Below are positions 53,149 to 60,902 of a DNA stretch of 64,000 bases, in pieces; position 1 is the stretch's first letter, and each line of letters begins with the position of its first letter. Where the stretch lies: assembly GCA_017962085.1 (NCBI GenBank), contig JAGCWA010000059.1, positions 87,625 to 151,624 on the forward strand. Direction: 5' to 3'. The position numbers and the translations under genes are program-made. A model generated the notes under the pieces. That model was not told the origin of the DNA. It searched no databases and saw nothing but the letters and a program-made list of their open reading frames with translations. This DNA is from Paludibacteraceae bacterium (GTDB taxonomy: Bacteria; Bacteroidota; Bacteroidia; Bacteroidales; Paludibacteraceae).

Positions 53149-53724
53149 CTAGAGGTCTTCGACGTTGACGACCCCGTTCAGCACGCAGTAGACGATCACG
53201 TCGGCCAGGGAGCGCGCGTGCAGTTTTTCCATGATGTTTTTCCTGTGGGTGATGACGGTAGTCACCGCCAACTCCAGTTGTGCGGCGATCTCTTTGTTGA
53301 TGAAGCCCTTGCATAGTAGGACGGCCACCTCCGTTTCCCGGGTGGATAGCAGTTGCTCGTTGCTTTTGGGGATGTAGTCGGATATCGCATGTCCGTGGCC
53401 CTTGCTATAGAGTCCCATGATGGCAAGGACGATCGCTTTCTCGCTCTGGCAGACGTTGAGCGTGTATACGTCGTTGATGTTCAGGTCTCCGCTCACCAAT
53501 ACGATTGTCTTGCGCTGGTGTTCGCGGAAGAATTGGACGTTCTCGAAATAGATGCGTGAGGATACGAAGAAGTGGACGAACTGGCAGCCATTGTCTTCCT
53601 TCATCTCTTCCATAGAATTGAACACGGAGATTTCGGTCATTGGCAACAGATCGCTCAGCAGTTGCTGCAGTCCAATGCACATCAGAATGTTATAGTCTAT
53701 GATAGCGATCCGAAAAGGAGCCAT
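53149..53724 (-). CDS. LuxR-type response-regulator-like transcription factor
   Basis: A 191-residue protein. Residues 1-115 resemble a receiver domain (FRIAIIDYNILMCIGLQQLL), but where the phospho-accepting Asp is expected the sequence is QFVHFFVSS, with no Asp, so it is probably not controlled by phosphorylation. Residues 124-182 are a clear LuxR/NarL helix-turn-helix (STRETEVAVLLCKGFINKEIAAQL). Five cysteines (16, 47, 92, 138, 180) and a GHGH motif (109-112) are possible ligands for metal, haem or redox sensing; that is speculation. The gene lies 94 bp upstream of the hemE GTG on the same strand, with the operator pair between, so it most likely regulates the hem operon. Confidence 0.8.
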   Translation of the reverse strand: MAPFRIAIIDYNILMCIGLQQLLSDLLPMTEISVFNSMEEMKEDNGCQFVHFFVSSRIYFENVQFFREHQRKTIVLVSGDLNINDVYTLNVCQSEKAIVLAIMGLYSKGHGHAISDYIPKSNEQLLSTRETEVAVLLCKGFINKEIAAQLELAVTTVITHRKNIMEKLHARSLADVIVYCVLNGVVNVEDL

Positions 53725-54040
53725 AAGCTGAACACGGTTTTTTCTTTATCAATACATCGTGTAAATTTATACAAAAAGATTCTTCGCCCTCCTTTTTATG
53801 GGGGATGAAATGGCTCCAATCCTTATAAATGAGGATATGAACGCTGGGTCACCGGGTGCCTTGGGAATGATTTTCCGCTTACGGGAATGCACGTGTTGAG
53901 GCGCTGGAAATACGGAAATGAGTTATTGCTATGTTGCGCACTAAAGGGAGGCTACGTTTGCTCCATTAGAATTTTAGTCGAAAAAGATAGACGAGGCCTG
54001 GGGAACACACAACGTTAATAAAACAATATTTCAATGTCGG
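53725..54040. other. 316-bp intergenic region upstream of the LuxR-type regulator
   Basis: No gene is visible. It contains the third operator-like site (53819-53835) and a weak -7-like TAAATTTA (53762-53769, minus strand) for the regulator. The part beyond 53840 shows nothing I can name. Confidence 0.6.
53819..53835. promoter_or_regulatory. Third operator-like site, upstream of the LuxR-type regulator gene
   Basis: Read on the minus strand, TCCTCATTTATAAGGAT differs from the hemE sites at 2 of 17 positions and keeps the inverted-repeat layout. It lies about 95 bp before the regulator start, suggesting autoregulation. Confidence 0.6.
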
Positions 54041-54262
54041 TTATTTTACCGTCCCCGTTTTTAATTCATTATCAAGGAAAGAGTATACGTACCGAGGACT
54101 TTGATAGTAAAGCCGAGTGTTAGTATTTAACAAACGCTGATAGGTGTCAGAATTGATCACCAATGAGAGAGCCTGTTCTGCGGAAAGAGTAGGATTTTCT
54201 TCTGTCAGCAGGGTTGCTAGGTTTTTAACCATGTCAAGTATCATTTGTTCGTGTTCACTCAT
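54041..54262 (-). CDS. Small third gene of a DUF3791-DUF3990 cassette
   Basis: A 73-residue protein (MSEHEQMILDMVKNLATLLTEE) that looks helical and acidic in its first half and ends with RYVYSFLDNELKTGTVK. I recognise no domain. Its start overlaps the stop of the DUF3990 gene by 4 bp (ATGA), so it is coupled to it. In such cassettes a small third protein of this kind is often present; an antitoxin or accessory role is possible. Confidence 0.75.
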   Translation of the reverse strand: MSEHEQMILDMVKNLATLLTEENPTLSAEQALSLVINSDTYQRLLNTNTRLYYQSPRYVYSFLDNELKTGTVK

Positions 54263-54732
54263 ATCCTTTTCAGAAGTTTAATGGCATTTTCAGTGCCGAA
54301 GAAATATTGAATAGTGACACCTTTCATGTAACGCAGGTTACGTACAAGCGTTGGCAGGTCAATACTATGTGTTTCATATTTCCATAGTTGTACACCCACG
54401 CGGTCATTTGCTATAGGACCAATTACAATATCGTAGTCGTGTGCGGGTTCCCGGTTTGGATTATTGCGATTAAGTAGGATGAACTTTGCCCATTCTTCAC
54501 TGTAAGTGTCGAAACGCAAAAGTCTTAACGAGTTCATTTTTGTCTCGTCAACATCATAAGACATTACAATAGGATTACCAATTTCAAGTTGGTCAACTTT
54601 TGTTTGAGCCATTTCTTGGGCTTGGTTGATATCATCCAACAGATAGAATCCCTGCCCAAAATCTTTGTTGGGCTTAGAGCGAGTGAGATCTATACGGTCA
54701 AACTCGACATTGGTGCCATGATACAGAATCAT
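54259..54732 (-). CDS. DUF3990 protein (ADP-ribosyltransferase-like), possible toxin
   Basis: A 157-residue protein starting MILYHGTNVEFDRIDLTRSKPNKDFGQGFYLL, where YHGT and the following GxGFY pattern are typical of DUF3990 and resemble the NAD-binding start of ADP-ribosyltransferases. DYDIVIGPIANDRVGVQLW and YFFGTENAIKLLKRI are the other conserved parts. It overlaps both neighbours by 4 bp. Family relatives have been proposed as toxins of toxin-antitoxin modules; no activity can be claimed from sequence. Confidence 0.8.
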   Translation of the reverse strand: MILYHGTNVEFDRIDLTRSKPNKDFGQGFYLLDDINQAQEMAQTKVDQLEIGNPIVMSYDVDETKMNSLRLLRFDTYSEEWAKFILLNRNNPNREPAHDYDIVIGPIANDRVGVQLWKYETHSIDLPTLVRNLRYMKGVTIQYFFGTENAIKLLKRI

Positions 54733-54980
54733 ACGAGCATACCTCCTTTCCTACGGCAGTATTCTCCAATGTCATCAATCATCGATTGGAAGGACTGTGT
54801 ATGAACATAACCATAATGCTTGTCAATAAAGTCTATGGCCTGATAACGGCACAGATAGTTGTATGCCTGCTTCAGTGTAAGTCCAAACCGCTGACCGAAC
54901 TCACTAGAGAAGATAAGCATCCATTCCAGTTTATCTTTGATGTCGTATTCTTTAGAAGGACCTGTTGTTGCCATTTTCAA
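54729..54980 (-). CDS. DUF3791 protein, probable partner of the DUF3990 protein
   Basis: An 83-residue protein with LEWMLIFSSEFGQRFGLTLKQAYNYLCRYQAIDFIDKHYGY and a C-terminal DIGEYCRRKGG, as in DUF3791. It is the first gene of the three-gene unit, overlapping the DUF3990 gene by 4 bp. A promoter with both elements lies 20-50 bp upstream. Family function is unestablished; by genetic context it is a candidate antitoxin. Confidence 0.8.
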   Translation of the reverse strand: MKMATTGPSKEYDIKDKLEWMLIFSSEFGQRFGLTLKQAYNYLCRYQAIDFIDKHYGYVHTQSFQSMIDDIGEYCRRKGGMLV

Positions 54981-54999
54981 TCCATATTGTTATCATTTT

Positions 55000-55030
55000 C
55001 AAAAATACGACAATTATTTGGAACAGCAAA
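55000..55030 (-). promoter_or_regulatory. Predicted promoter of the DUF3791-DUF3990 cassette
   Basis: On the minus strand TTTG (55027-55030), 19 bp, TATTTTTG (55000-55007): both elements and spacing fit the Bacteroidota consensus. Confidence 0.7.
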
Positions 55031-55064
55031 GCGAACTTAATATCTTATGAATTACATAAAAAAA

Positions 55065-55092
55065 GTAGAGACGATGTGCACATCGTCTCTAC
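55065..55092 (-). terminator. Rho-independent terminator of ilvE
   Basis: A 28-bp perfect palindrome (12-bp arms GTAGAGACGATG / CATCGTCTCTAC around TGCA), followed on the minus strand by a run of T (AAAAAAA at 55058-55064 on the plus strand). It starts 28 bp after the ilvE stop. Confidence 0.85.
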
Positions 55093-55119
55093 GCATATAC
55101 CAACATTATCAATGTCTTA

Positions 55120-56145
55120 TTAATCCAAAACCGTTACCCAGCCGTGTACATCTGGCTCCTCGCCGTATTGGATGCCACGGAGCTTGTCGTACAACTTCTT
55201 GCTGATAGGGCCTGGCTTGCCGTCCTTGGAGATCACGTATGACTTGTTCATCTCCAAATCATCGATCTTAGAGATCGGGCTGATCACAGCAGCTGTACCG
55301 CATGCGCCGGCCTCTTCCATCGTCTCCAACTCCTCGATAGGAATCTGACGTCTCTCCACCTTCAAACCAAGGTCCTCAGCCAACTGCATCAAGCTCTTGT
55401 TCGTGATGGATGGAAGGATGGAAGTGGATTTAGGCGTGATATAAGTATTGTTCTTGATACCGAAGAAATTAGCGGCACCCGCCTCGTCGATATACTTCTT
55501 CTCCTTAGCGTCCAAATAGAACTCGCAAGCGTAACCCAAGTCGTGGGCCTTCTTGTTAGCCAAGAGGCTGGCAGCGTAGTTACCACCCACCTTGTAGATA
55601 CCCGTACCGAGCGGTGCGGAGCGGTCGTACTCGCGGATGACTACGTATGGGTTGGCGAAGAAACCACCCTTGAAGTATGGGCCAACTGGCGTTACGAATA
55701 TGACGAAGAGATATTCATTCGCTGGATGAACACCTACCTGTGCGCCTGTTCCGATCAACAACGGACGGATGTAGAGGGATGCGCCGCTCTCGTATGGAGG
55801 GATGAAACGCTCGTTCAATTTCACGACCTTCTTGACCATCTCGCAGAACTTCTCAGTGGAAAGCTCTGGCATCAAGATGCCGCGGCAGGTTGACTGCAAA
55901 CGCTCCGCATTGGCTTCCATACGGAAGATACGGATCTTGCCATCCTTGCAACGGTATGCCTTCAATCCCTCGAAAGCCTCTTGACCGTAGTGGAGGCACG
56001 TAGCCGCCATGTGGATGTTGATGTTCTCTTCCGAACTTACTTCTATCTCTCCCCATGCGCCGTTTCTGAAATAACAACGCACATTGTAATCCGTCGGCAT
56101 GTAACCGAACTTAAGATTCGCCCAATCAATGTTTAACTCTGACAT
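55120..56145 (-). CDS. ilvE: Branched-chain amino acid aminotransferase
   Basis: A 341-residue class IV PLP aminotransferase. CLHYGQEAFEGLKAYRCKDGKIRIFRME is the family hallmark near residues 50-78, with LYIRPLLIGTG (about 125) and GIYKVGGNYAASL containing the PLP lysine. EAGACGTAAVISPI near residue 285 binds the PLP phosphate. It interconverts leucine, isoleucine and valine with their 2-keto acids. Single gene with its own -7 element upstream and a strong terminator downstream. Confidence 0.96.
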   Translation of the reverse strand: MSELNIDWANLKFGYMPTDYNVRCYFRNGAWGEIEVSSEENINIHMAATCLHYGQEAFEGLKAYRCKDGKIRIFRMEANAERLQSTCRGILMPELSTEKFCEMVKKVVKLNERFIPPYESGASLYIRPLLIGTGAQVGVHPANEYLFVIFVTPVGPYFKGGFFANPYVVIREYDRSAPLGTGIYKVGGNYAASLLANKKAHDLGYACEFYLDAKEKKYIDEAGAANFFGIKNNTYITPKSTSILPSITNKSLMQLAEDLGLKVERRQIPIEELETMEEAGACGTAAVISPISKIDDLEMNKSYVISKDGKPGPISKKLYDKLRGIQYGEEPDVHGWVTVLD

Positions 56146-56184
56146 AATCTATATCTGTTATTGTTACTCTCGTAAAAAATCCCT

Positions 56185-56192
56185 CAAAGATA
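56185..56192 (-). promoter_or_regulatory. Predicted promoter -7 element of ilvE
   Basis: TATCTTTG on the minus strand matches TAnnTTTG, 39 bp before the ilvE start. No clear -33 element. Confidence 0.5.
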
Positions 56193-56220
56193 GTGATTTT
56201 TAGGGCATGTTGTCCCATTC

Positions 56221-56253
56221 TGAATTAAGAATTAAGAGTTAAGAATTAAAAAT
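56221..56253. repeat. AT-rich dispersed repeat, copy C (reverse orientation)
   Basis: GAATTAAGAATTAAGAGTTA and its continuation are the reverse complement of copies A and B. It lies 57 bp beyond the stop of the DUF4112 gene. Confidence 0.7.
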
Positions 56254-56310
56254 TAAAAAATGTTCGTTCGATGGAGCCGTCAGGAGCACCTAACGATTCT
56301 TCCATCATTT

Positions 56311-56847
56311 TCATCCAAATATTTTCCCCAGCAAAAATTTGACCGTCCAGGCAAGGCTGATGACCACGAGGAACCCGAAGGAGGCGATTAGGTTCACTCT
56401 GCGCTTTATTTTCGTGTCCCCCTCCACAAACCCTTTGATCATCGTGCGGTTGATGTAGCTGCCGCAGAAGACAGCGTCCACAACGGAACCCGCCAAGGGG
56501 ATGAGTCCGATCAGCAGGTCCACCAATGTGACGCACAACACCGCTATCGCCAGGCGAATGGACCTGACGACGAAGAGGCTGAGGAAGATGTAGAGCAGGC
56601 CGAACAGTCCCGAGGCGATGTCTCCTATCTCTTCGAAGAATCCTAAGACAGCGTCGATGATATCGAATCCTATCGCTCGCTTGATCAGTACTTTATAGAG
56701 ACTGTTCTGCTCGATGCGTTGGCGACGGTCCGTCTTTTTGCGCAGTGCCACCTCCGCTGCCGCTTTGGTGCGCTCCATTCGCTTGACCTTCTTGTCGGAG
56801 TCGAACCCGAACTTCTCCTTTGTCTTGGCTCTTCTATAGTTGGACAT
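56311..56847 (-). CDS. DUF4112 membrane protein
   Basis: A 178-residue protein. A basic N-terminal 45 residues (KTKEKFGFDSDKKVKRMERTKAAAEVALRKK) precede two or three membrane segments. The conserved part is VDLLIGLIPLAGSVVDAVFCGSYINRTMI, where the LIPxxGxxxD pattern is the DUF4112 signature, and a final hydrophobic segment ends the protein. Function unknown. Its ATG is 1 bp after the stop of the coiled-coil gene, so the two are surely co-transcribed. Confidence 0.8.
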   Translation of the reverse strand: MSNYRRAKTKEKFGFDSDKKVKRMERTKAAAEVALRKKTDRRQRIEQNSLYKVLIKRAIGFDIIDAVLGFFEEIGDIASGLFGLLYIFLSLFVVRSIRLAIAVLCVTLVDLLIGLIPLAGSVVDAVFCGSYINRTMIKGFVEGDTKIKRRVNLIASFGFLVVISLAWTVKFLLGKIFG

Positions 56848-56848
56848 G

Positions 56849-58981
56849 TTAGATTTCCAGCTTCTTTTTGCCTGATAATATATCTTCGAGGTCGGCCTCC
56901 GTCAGCTTGTCCGCCGGAGTGTCCGTCAGTTCGCCCAATGCCTTGCGGAGCTCCTCCTTGTCGGTCGCCGTGTTGGCCCTTTTTAGTACCTCCACGAGGA
57001 CTTCGTTCTTCTTGTCGATCTCCGATAGGGTAGTGCGGAACTCCTCTTTCAGGCGGTTCATTTCTTCCCTGTATACCGCGTCGGTCAGTTGCTCCTTCAT
57101 CTGTTGCGTCTGCAGGTAACTCCAGTTCTTCAGCAGCTCGGAAGCTTTGTCCACGGCTGAAGCCATGGCCTGACCTGTGGCTGCCGCGTTCTCGGCGCCT
57201 GTGAGCCCGAATTCTTTGAGGACGGACGCTGCCACTTCGCCACCGTTCGACTTGATCTCATCGCATACTTCCCCGACGAACTTGTGCAGGTTCTGCTCGA
57301 TGTCGCTAGGCAGAGAGACCGTCTCCTCCATGGTAGGGGGAACATAGACGTTCAGCAGACTGTCGTCCAGTTTGCTCTCCACGACGACCTTTCCTGTGTG
57401 GAGCAACGACAATAGGCCTTTCAGGTGCTTCAGCGCCTCCGCCTTTTGTTGTGGGGAGCTTTTCAGTTTCTCCGCGATGAGGCGGTTCAGTTCCGCTATC
57501 CGTTTCTTGCAGGATTCGTACTCCTGCTTATCCTCCTCCAATTGAGCGTTGTGCGAGTTGCGGTCTTCCGTGCCTTCCTCCACATCCATCAGGGTGTCTT
57601 GGTAGGCGTTGACCAACTGTCCGTCCTGCTCGTCCCACTCCAGCAATCGTCTGCCGTACTTGCGTTGCGCGACACCGAAGGTGAGCAGTTTCGAGAGCAG
57701 TCCCGGCGCTTCCGGCTTACGGCTCAGCGCCTGTTCGTATTTGTCCTTCTGGGCATCCAGCATGCCCTTCATCTCCACGAGTTGGGCGTCGAAGAGGGAT
57801 ATGTTTTCACTATGGTCGTTGATGCTTCTCTCCAGTTCCCTCGCACGGGTCAGCAGGCGGTCACGCTCCTCCTTCAATGGCAGGGCGTCGCCCGTATAGA
57901 TGCTCTCGAAGAGATGCTTCAGACTGTCGGAGAGCACCTCGTCGCCTCGTCTGACGAAGAGCGCCGCCCGAGGAATGTAGAGGTCGTTCAGCACCTTGTG
58001 GATGGTGGCGAGCCTCATCATATCGCCGCTAATCTGTTGGCGGTCCTTCTTCACACCGTTCTCGAATTGCACGTACTCCTCGCGTACCCGCACCGTCTTC
58101 TCCTGTGCGTCGAGCCAGTGGTTCAGGTAGGTGACGACGCCCACGGCAAGCGATCCGTAGACCCCCATCTTCGAACCCACCTTGGTGCCCACGGTCAGCC
58201 ATTTAGGCATTTGGCTCACCGTCTCGTTGTAGTGGGAGGCTATCTCTCCTAAGAGCAATGTGCAGTTCTCGTCCAGTTTATCGAACTCCAGCCGTTTGCG
58301 CTCCTGCATGGAGGTGACATCCAGATAGCGCACCTGATCGAAGTCGAAGAGTTGGGGCGCCACCACTTTGATGGAGTCTCCGAAGATGTCCACCAAGGCG
58401 TTCGCGTATTGCAGGAAGGTGGAGTTGACGGAAGAACGTAGTTCGGCAAAGTCATGGATATCGTTGCGGACGCTCTTCTCCGCATTGGTGTAGGAGGCGA
58501 CCATCTTCCCGTAGTTCTGCATGAGGGAGAGGCTCTTGGCCTTCACTTCGCTGACACCGTTCGTGCCCTCCAACCATTTGTGGAGCGTCACTAAGTCCTT
58601 GCTCAGCTCAATCGTCAGCACATCCTGGATCTCTTGTTTCGCATCGGACAGTAGGTCTTTTGTCTCTTCCAAGTGTTTTTCCACGATAGAGAGCGCGGTG
58701 TCCGTTTGCTCCTCCTCCAGATGGGCGTCCAGCTCGTATTGCTCCACGATGCCCACGCTGCCGTCGTTGCTTGTGATAGCCCAACGGATAGACTCCGGTT
58801 GGCCCAGATTCATGTAGGCTTGGTAGACCAGCCTGGACAATTCGGAGCCATCCGCACATTCCACACCATATTTGTCTTTCAGGATGAATGCCACATCCGA
58901 CCGGTTGATTTTTTCCTTTTGGTCGAATTGTTTGTCGGCGATTTCCTTAATGCAATCATATACTTTACCTTCTTTCTTCAT
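56849..58981 (-). CDS. Large coiled-coil protein of unknown function
   Basis: A 710-residue protein starting at the ATG at 58981 (MKKEGKVYDCIKEIADKQFDQ). The frame stays open for 312 bp further upstream, but that part lies antisense-free inside the next gene and has Ser/Thr/Arg-rich nonsense composition, so I exclude it. The first 60 residues look like a small winged-helix-type domain (SDVAFILKDKYGVECADGSELSRL). A short glycine/hydrophobic stretch (TKVGSKMGVYGSLAVGVVTYL, near 285) could insert in a membrane, and several long coiled coils lie around residues 100-150 and 390-510. No family is recognised. Paired with a DUF4112 membrane protein. Confidence 0.75.
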   Translation of the reverse strand: MKKEGKVYDCIKEIADKQFDQKEKINRSDVAFILKDKYGVECADGSELSRLVYQAYMNLGQPESIRWAITSNDGSVGIVEQYELDAHLEEEQTDTALSIVEKHLEETKDLLSDAKQEIQDVLTIELSKDLVTLHKWLEGTNGVSEVKAKSLSLMQNYGKMVASYTNAEKSVRNDIHDFAELRSSVNSTFLQYANALVDIFGDSIKVVAPQLFDFDQVRYLDVTSMQERKRLEFDKLDENCTLLLGEIASHYNETVSQMPKWLTVGTKVGSKMGVYGSLAVGVVTYLNHWLDAQEKTVRVREEYVQFENGVKKDRQQISGDMMRLATIHKVLNDLYIPRAALFVRRGDEVLSDSLKHLFESIYTGDALPLKEERDRLLTRARELERSINDHSENISLFDAQLVEMKGMLDAQKDKYEQALSRKPEAPGLLSKLLTFGVAQRKYGRRLLEWDEQDGQLVNAYQDTLMDVEEGTEDRNSHNAQLEEDKQEYESCKKRIAELNRLIAEKLKSSPQQKAEALKHLKGLLSLLHTGKVVVESKLDDSLLNVYVPPTMEETVSLPSDIEQNLHKFVGEVCDEIKSNGGEVAASVLKEFGLTGAENAAATGQAMASAVDKASELLKNWSYLQTQQMKEQLTDAVYREEMNRLKEEFRTTLSEIDKKNEVLVEVLKRANTATDKEELRKALGELTDTPADKLTEADLEDILSGKKKLEI

Positions 58982-59041
58982 AATGAACCGTATTAGGGGT
59001 TGATTACACATTGATAAACAAAGATAAAAAAACGTGGGGAG

Positions 59042-59083
59042 AAAAGCAAAAAAAGGCGGAACATCACGAATGGATGCTCCGCC
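59042..59083 (-). terminator. Rho-independent terminator of the upstream acyl-CoA synthetase gene
   Basis: Stem GGCGGAACATC (59055-59065) with GATGCTCCGCC (59073-59083), one mismatch, 7-nt loop, followed on the minus strand by a T-rich tract (AAAAGCAAAAAAA at 59042-59054 on the plus strand). Confidence 0.8.
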
Positions 59084-59102
59084 TCTCTCTCTCTTATATA
59101 TT

Positions 59103-60773
59103 TTATTTACCTTTTTGGCTCTCGTAGAGGTAACGTTTGATGTTCTTTTTCGGCGTCTTCTCGAACTCGTTCGGGTAGAGACGGATTTCGGAGATCTGCT
59201 CGTAGTTGGCAACCATCTTGTTGTATTTTTTGCGGTTGTCCTCCATGATGGTCTCCAGCTCCTTGTGGTCCATGCCGAGTTCATCCATCGCATTGATGTC
59301 CGGGTATACCAAGGCCACCAACTTCTCCTCGCCCTTTATCACGAGGCATTCCGAAACGAAAGGCATGTTGTTCAACTTAGCCTCCAAGGCTTCCGGGTAG
59401 ATGTTCTGACCGGAAGGACCCAGGATCATCGTCTTGCAACGACCCTTGATGAAGAGGTTGTTGCCCTTGTCCAACGTTCCGATATCACCCGTATGCATCC
59501 AGCCGTCTGGTTCGATGACCTTGGCTGTGTTCTCCTCGTCCTTGTAGTAACCCATCATGACGTTCTGGCCCCTTACGAGGATTTCGCCAGCGACGTTTTC
59601 AGGGTCAGGGGAAAGGATTTTCGCCTCCATGTTAGGGATGACTACGCCGACCGATTTCGTGATGAACTTCTCCATTCCGATGAAACTGATGAGCGGAGCG
59701 CACTCCGTCATACCGTAGCCCACGGCGAACGGGAACTTCAGTTTCTTGAGGCCCTGCTCGATGTCCGCATTGAGTGGTGCGCCACCGATGATGACCTGGC
59801 TGAATTCTCCTCCGAAGAGTTGGATCAGTTTGTTGCGCACGTTCGGATAGATGCTTTGCTCCATCTGCTCCTCCGTCATCTCCGCCGCATGTTTCGTCAG
59901 GATAGGCTCGGCCACGGAACGATAGATCTTCTCCACCACCAATGGCACCGTGAAGATCACGCTCGGACGTACGGCATCGAACGCCTTGATGAGCACGTTA
60001 GGGGCAGGAAGCTTGATCAGGAAGGTGATGTGACCACCGTTCACGATCTGTGAGAGGAAGTCCAACGTACATCCATACGCATGGGCGAGCGGCAGGAAGG
60101 TGAGTATCTTGTTGCCCTTCTTAGACAAGCCAAGCTCTTCGACGAACCCGATGTTGCCGACGATGTTGTCGACGGTCTGGACAACGCCCTTGCTGAAGCC
60201 GGTCGTTCCGGAGGTGTAGTTGATGGCGAATATGTCGTCGCTCTTCCTCTCCGCATATTTGATGTCCTCTTTCTGTATTCCGTTCGGGTATTTCACCTTC
60301 AGCATCTCCCTCAACTCCTGTATCTTTTGAGGAACCGAAGACTTATAGCTTGTATAGAGGCAATACTTCTCATTATAGCAGTAGATGCACTTCACCCGTT
60401 TGATGTTCTCCTCCTGCACCTGATCCTTCAGGTTGTCGCTAATGAAGAGGAGCTTGGACTCGGAGTGGTTCACGATGTGGTGGATATCATCCACAGGGAA
60501 GTTCTGCAAGATTGGAACGATGATTGCTCCGTAAGATATTGTGGCAAGGAAGACCACCGCCCACTCCGGCGTGTTCTTTCCCACGACTGCGATTTTGTCG
60601 TTCGGACGGATGCCCACTTCCTCGAAAAGGATGTGGATTTCCGCGATCGCGGATGCCAAATCTTTGTAACAGTAGGTTTCCCCAGTGACGTAGTTGGTTA
60701 ATGCTGGCAAATCCCAGTTATCCCGCATAGATTTTTCCAACAACTGATTGTAAATTCCTTTGTAATAACGCAT
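59103..60773 (-). CDS. AMP-dependent acyl-CoA synthetase (long-chain type), paralogue 1
   Basis: A 556-residue protein if started at 60773 (MRYYKGIYNQLLEKS), which aligns with the start of the neighbouring paralogue; an open frame continues 120 bp upstream without homology. AMP-binding motifs are NYTSGTTGFSKGV (P-loop like), VGYGMTECAPLI, DGWMHTGDIG and the C-terminal KGRCKTMILGPSGQNIYPE. It activates a carboxylic acid, probably a fatty acid, as acyl-AMP and then acyl-CoA. Substrate chain length cannot be told. It follows paralogue 2 in the same orientation, with a terminator between them. Confidence 0.9.
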   Translation of the reverse strand: MRYYKGIYNQLLEKSMRDNWDLPALTNYVTGETYCYKDLASAIAEIHILFEEVGIRPNDKIAVVGKNTPEWAVVFLATISYGAIIVPILQNFPVDDIHHIVNHSESKLLFISDNLKDQVQEENIKRVKCIYCYNEKYCLYTSYKSSVPQKIQELREMLKVKYPNGIQKEDIKYAERKSDDIFAINYTSGTTGFSKGVVQTVDNIVGNIGFVEELGLSKKGNKILTFLPLAHAYGCTLDFLSQIVNGGHITFLIKLPAPNVLIKAFDAVRPSVIFTVPLVVEKIYRSVAEPILTKHAAEMTEEQMEQSIYPNVRNKLIQLFGGEFSQVIIGGAPLNADIEQGLKKLKFPFAVGYGMTECAPLISFIGMEKFITKSVGVVIPNMEAKILSPDPENVAGEILVRGQNVMMGYYKDEENTAKVIEPDGWMHTGDIGTLDKGNNLFIKGRCKTMILGPSGQNIYPEALEAKLNNMPFVSECLVIKGEEKLVALVYPDINAMDELGMDHKELETIMEDNRKKYNKMVANYEQISEIRLYPNEFEKTPKKNIKRYLYESQKGK

Positions 60774-60868
60774 TGTCTTTTTGGTTTGTCTATATGATTG
60801 AACAATAAGGTTAGAAGCGTCCACAAAATAGTGGATGCCCATCACACGTAAATATGTCTGTAAACGAA

Positions 60869-60899
60869 ATAAAGGTGGGCTATGGAAGCCCACCTTTAT
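60869..60899 (-). terminator. Terminator hairpin of acyl-CoA synthetase paralogue 2
   Basis: Perfect 13-bp arms ATAAAGGTGGGCT and AGCCCACCTTTAT around ATGGA, starting 3 bp beyond the stop. Followed on the minus strand by a short T-rich stretch. Confidence 0.75.
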
Positions 60900-60902
60900 G
60901 CA

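Noticed and set aside
58982-59293. Upstream extension of the coiled-coil gene
   Set aside because: The extra 104 codons run into the acyl-CoA synthetase gene and cross its terminator, and the encoded Ser/Thr/Arg-rich sequence is not protein-like.
60774-60893. Upstream extension of acyl-CoA synthetase paralogue 1
   Set aside because: It crosses the terminator hairpin of the previous gene, and the paralogue begins at the position of the downstream ATG.
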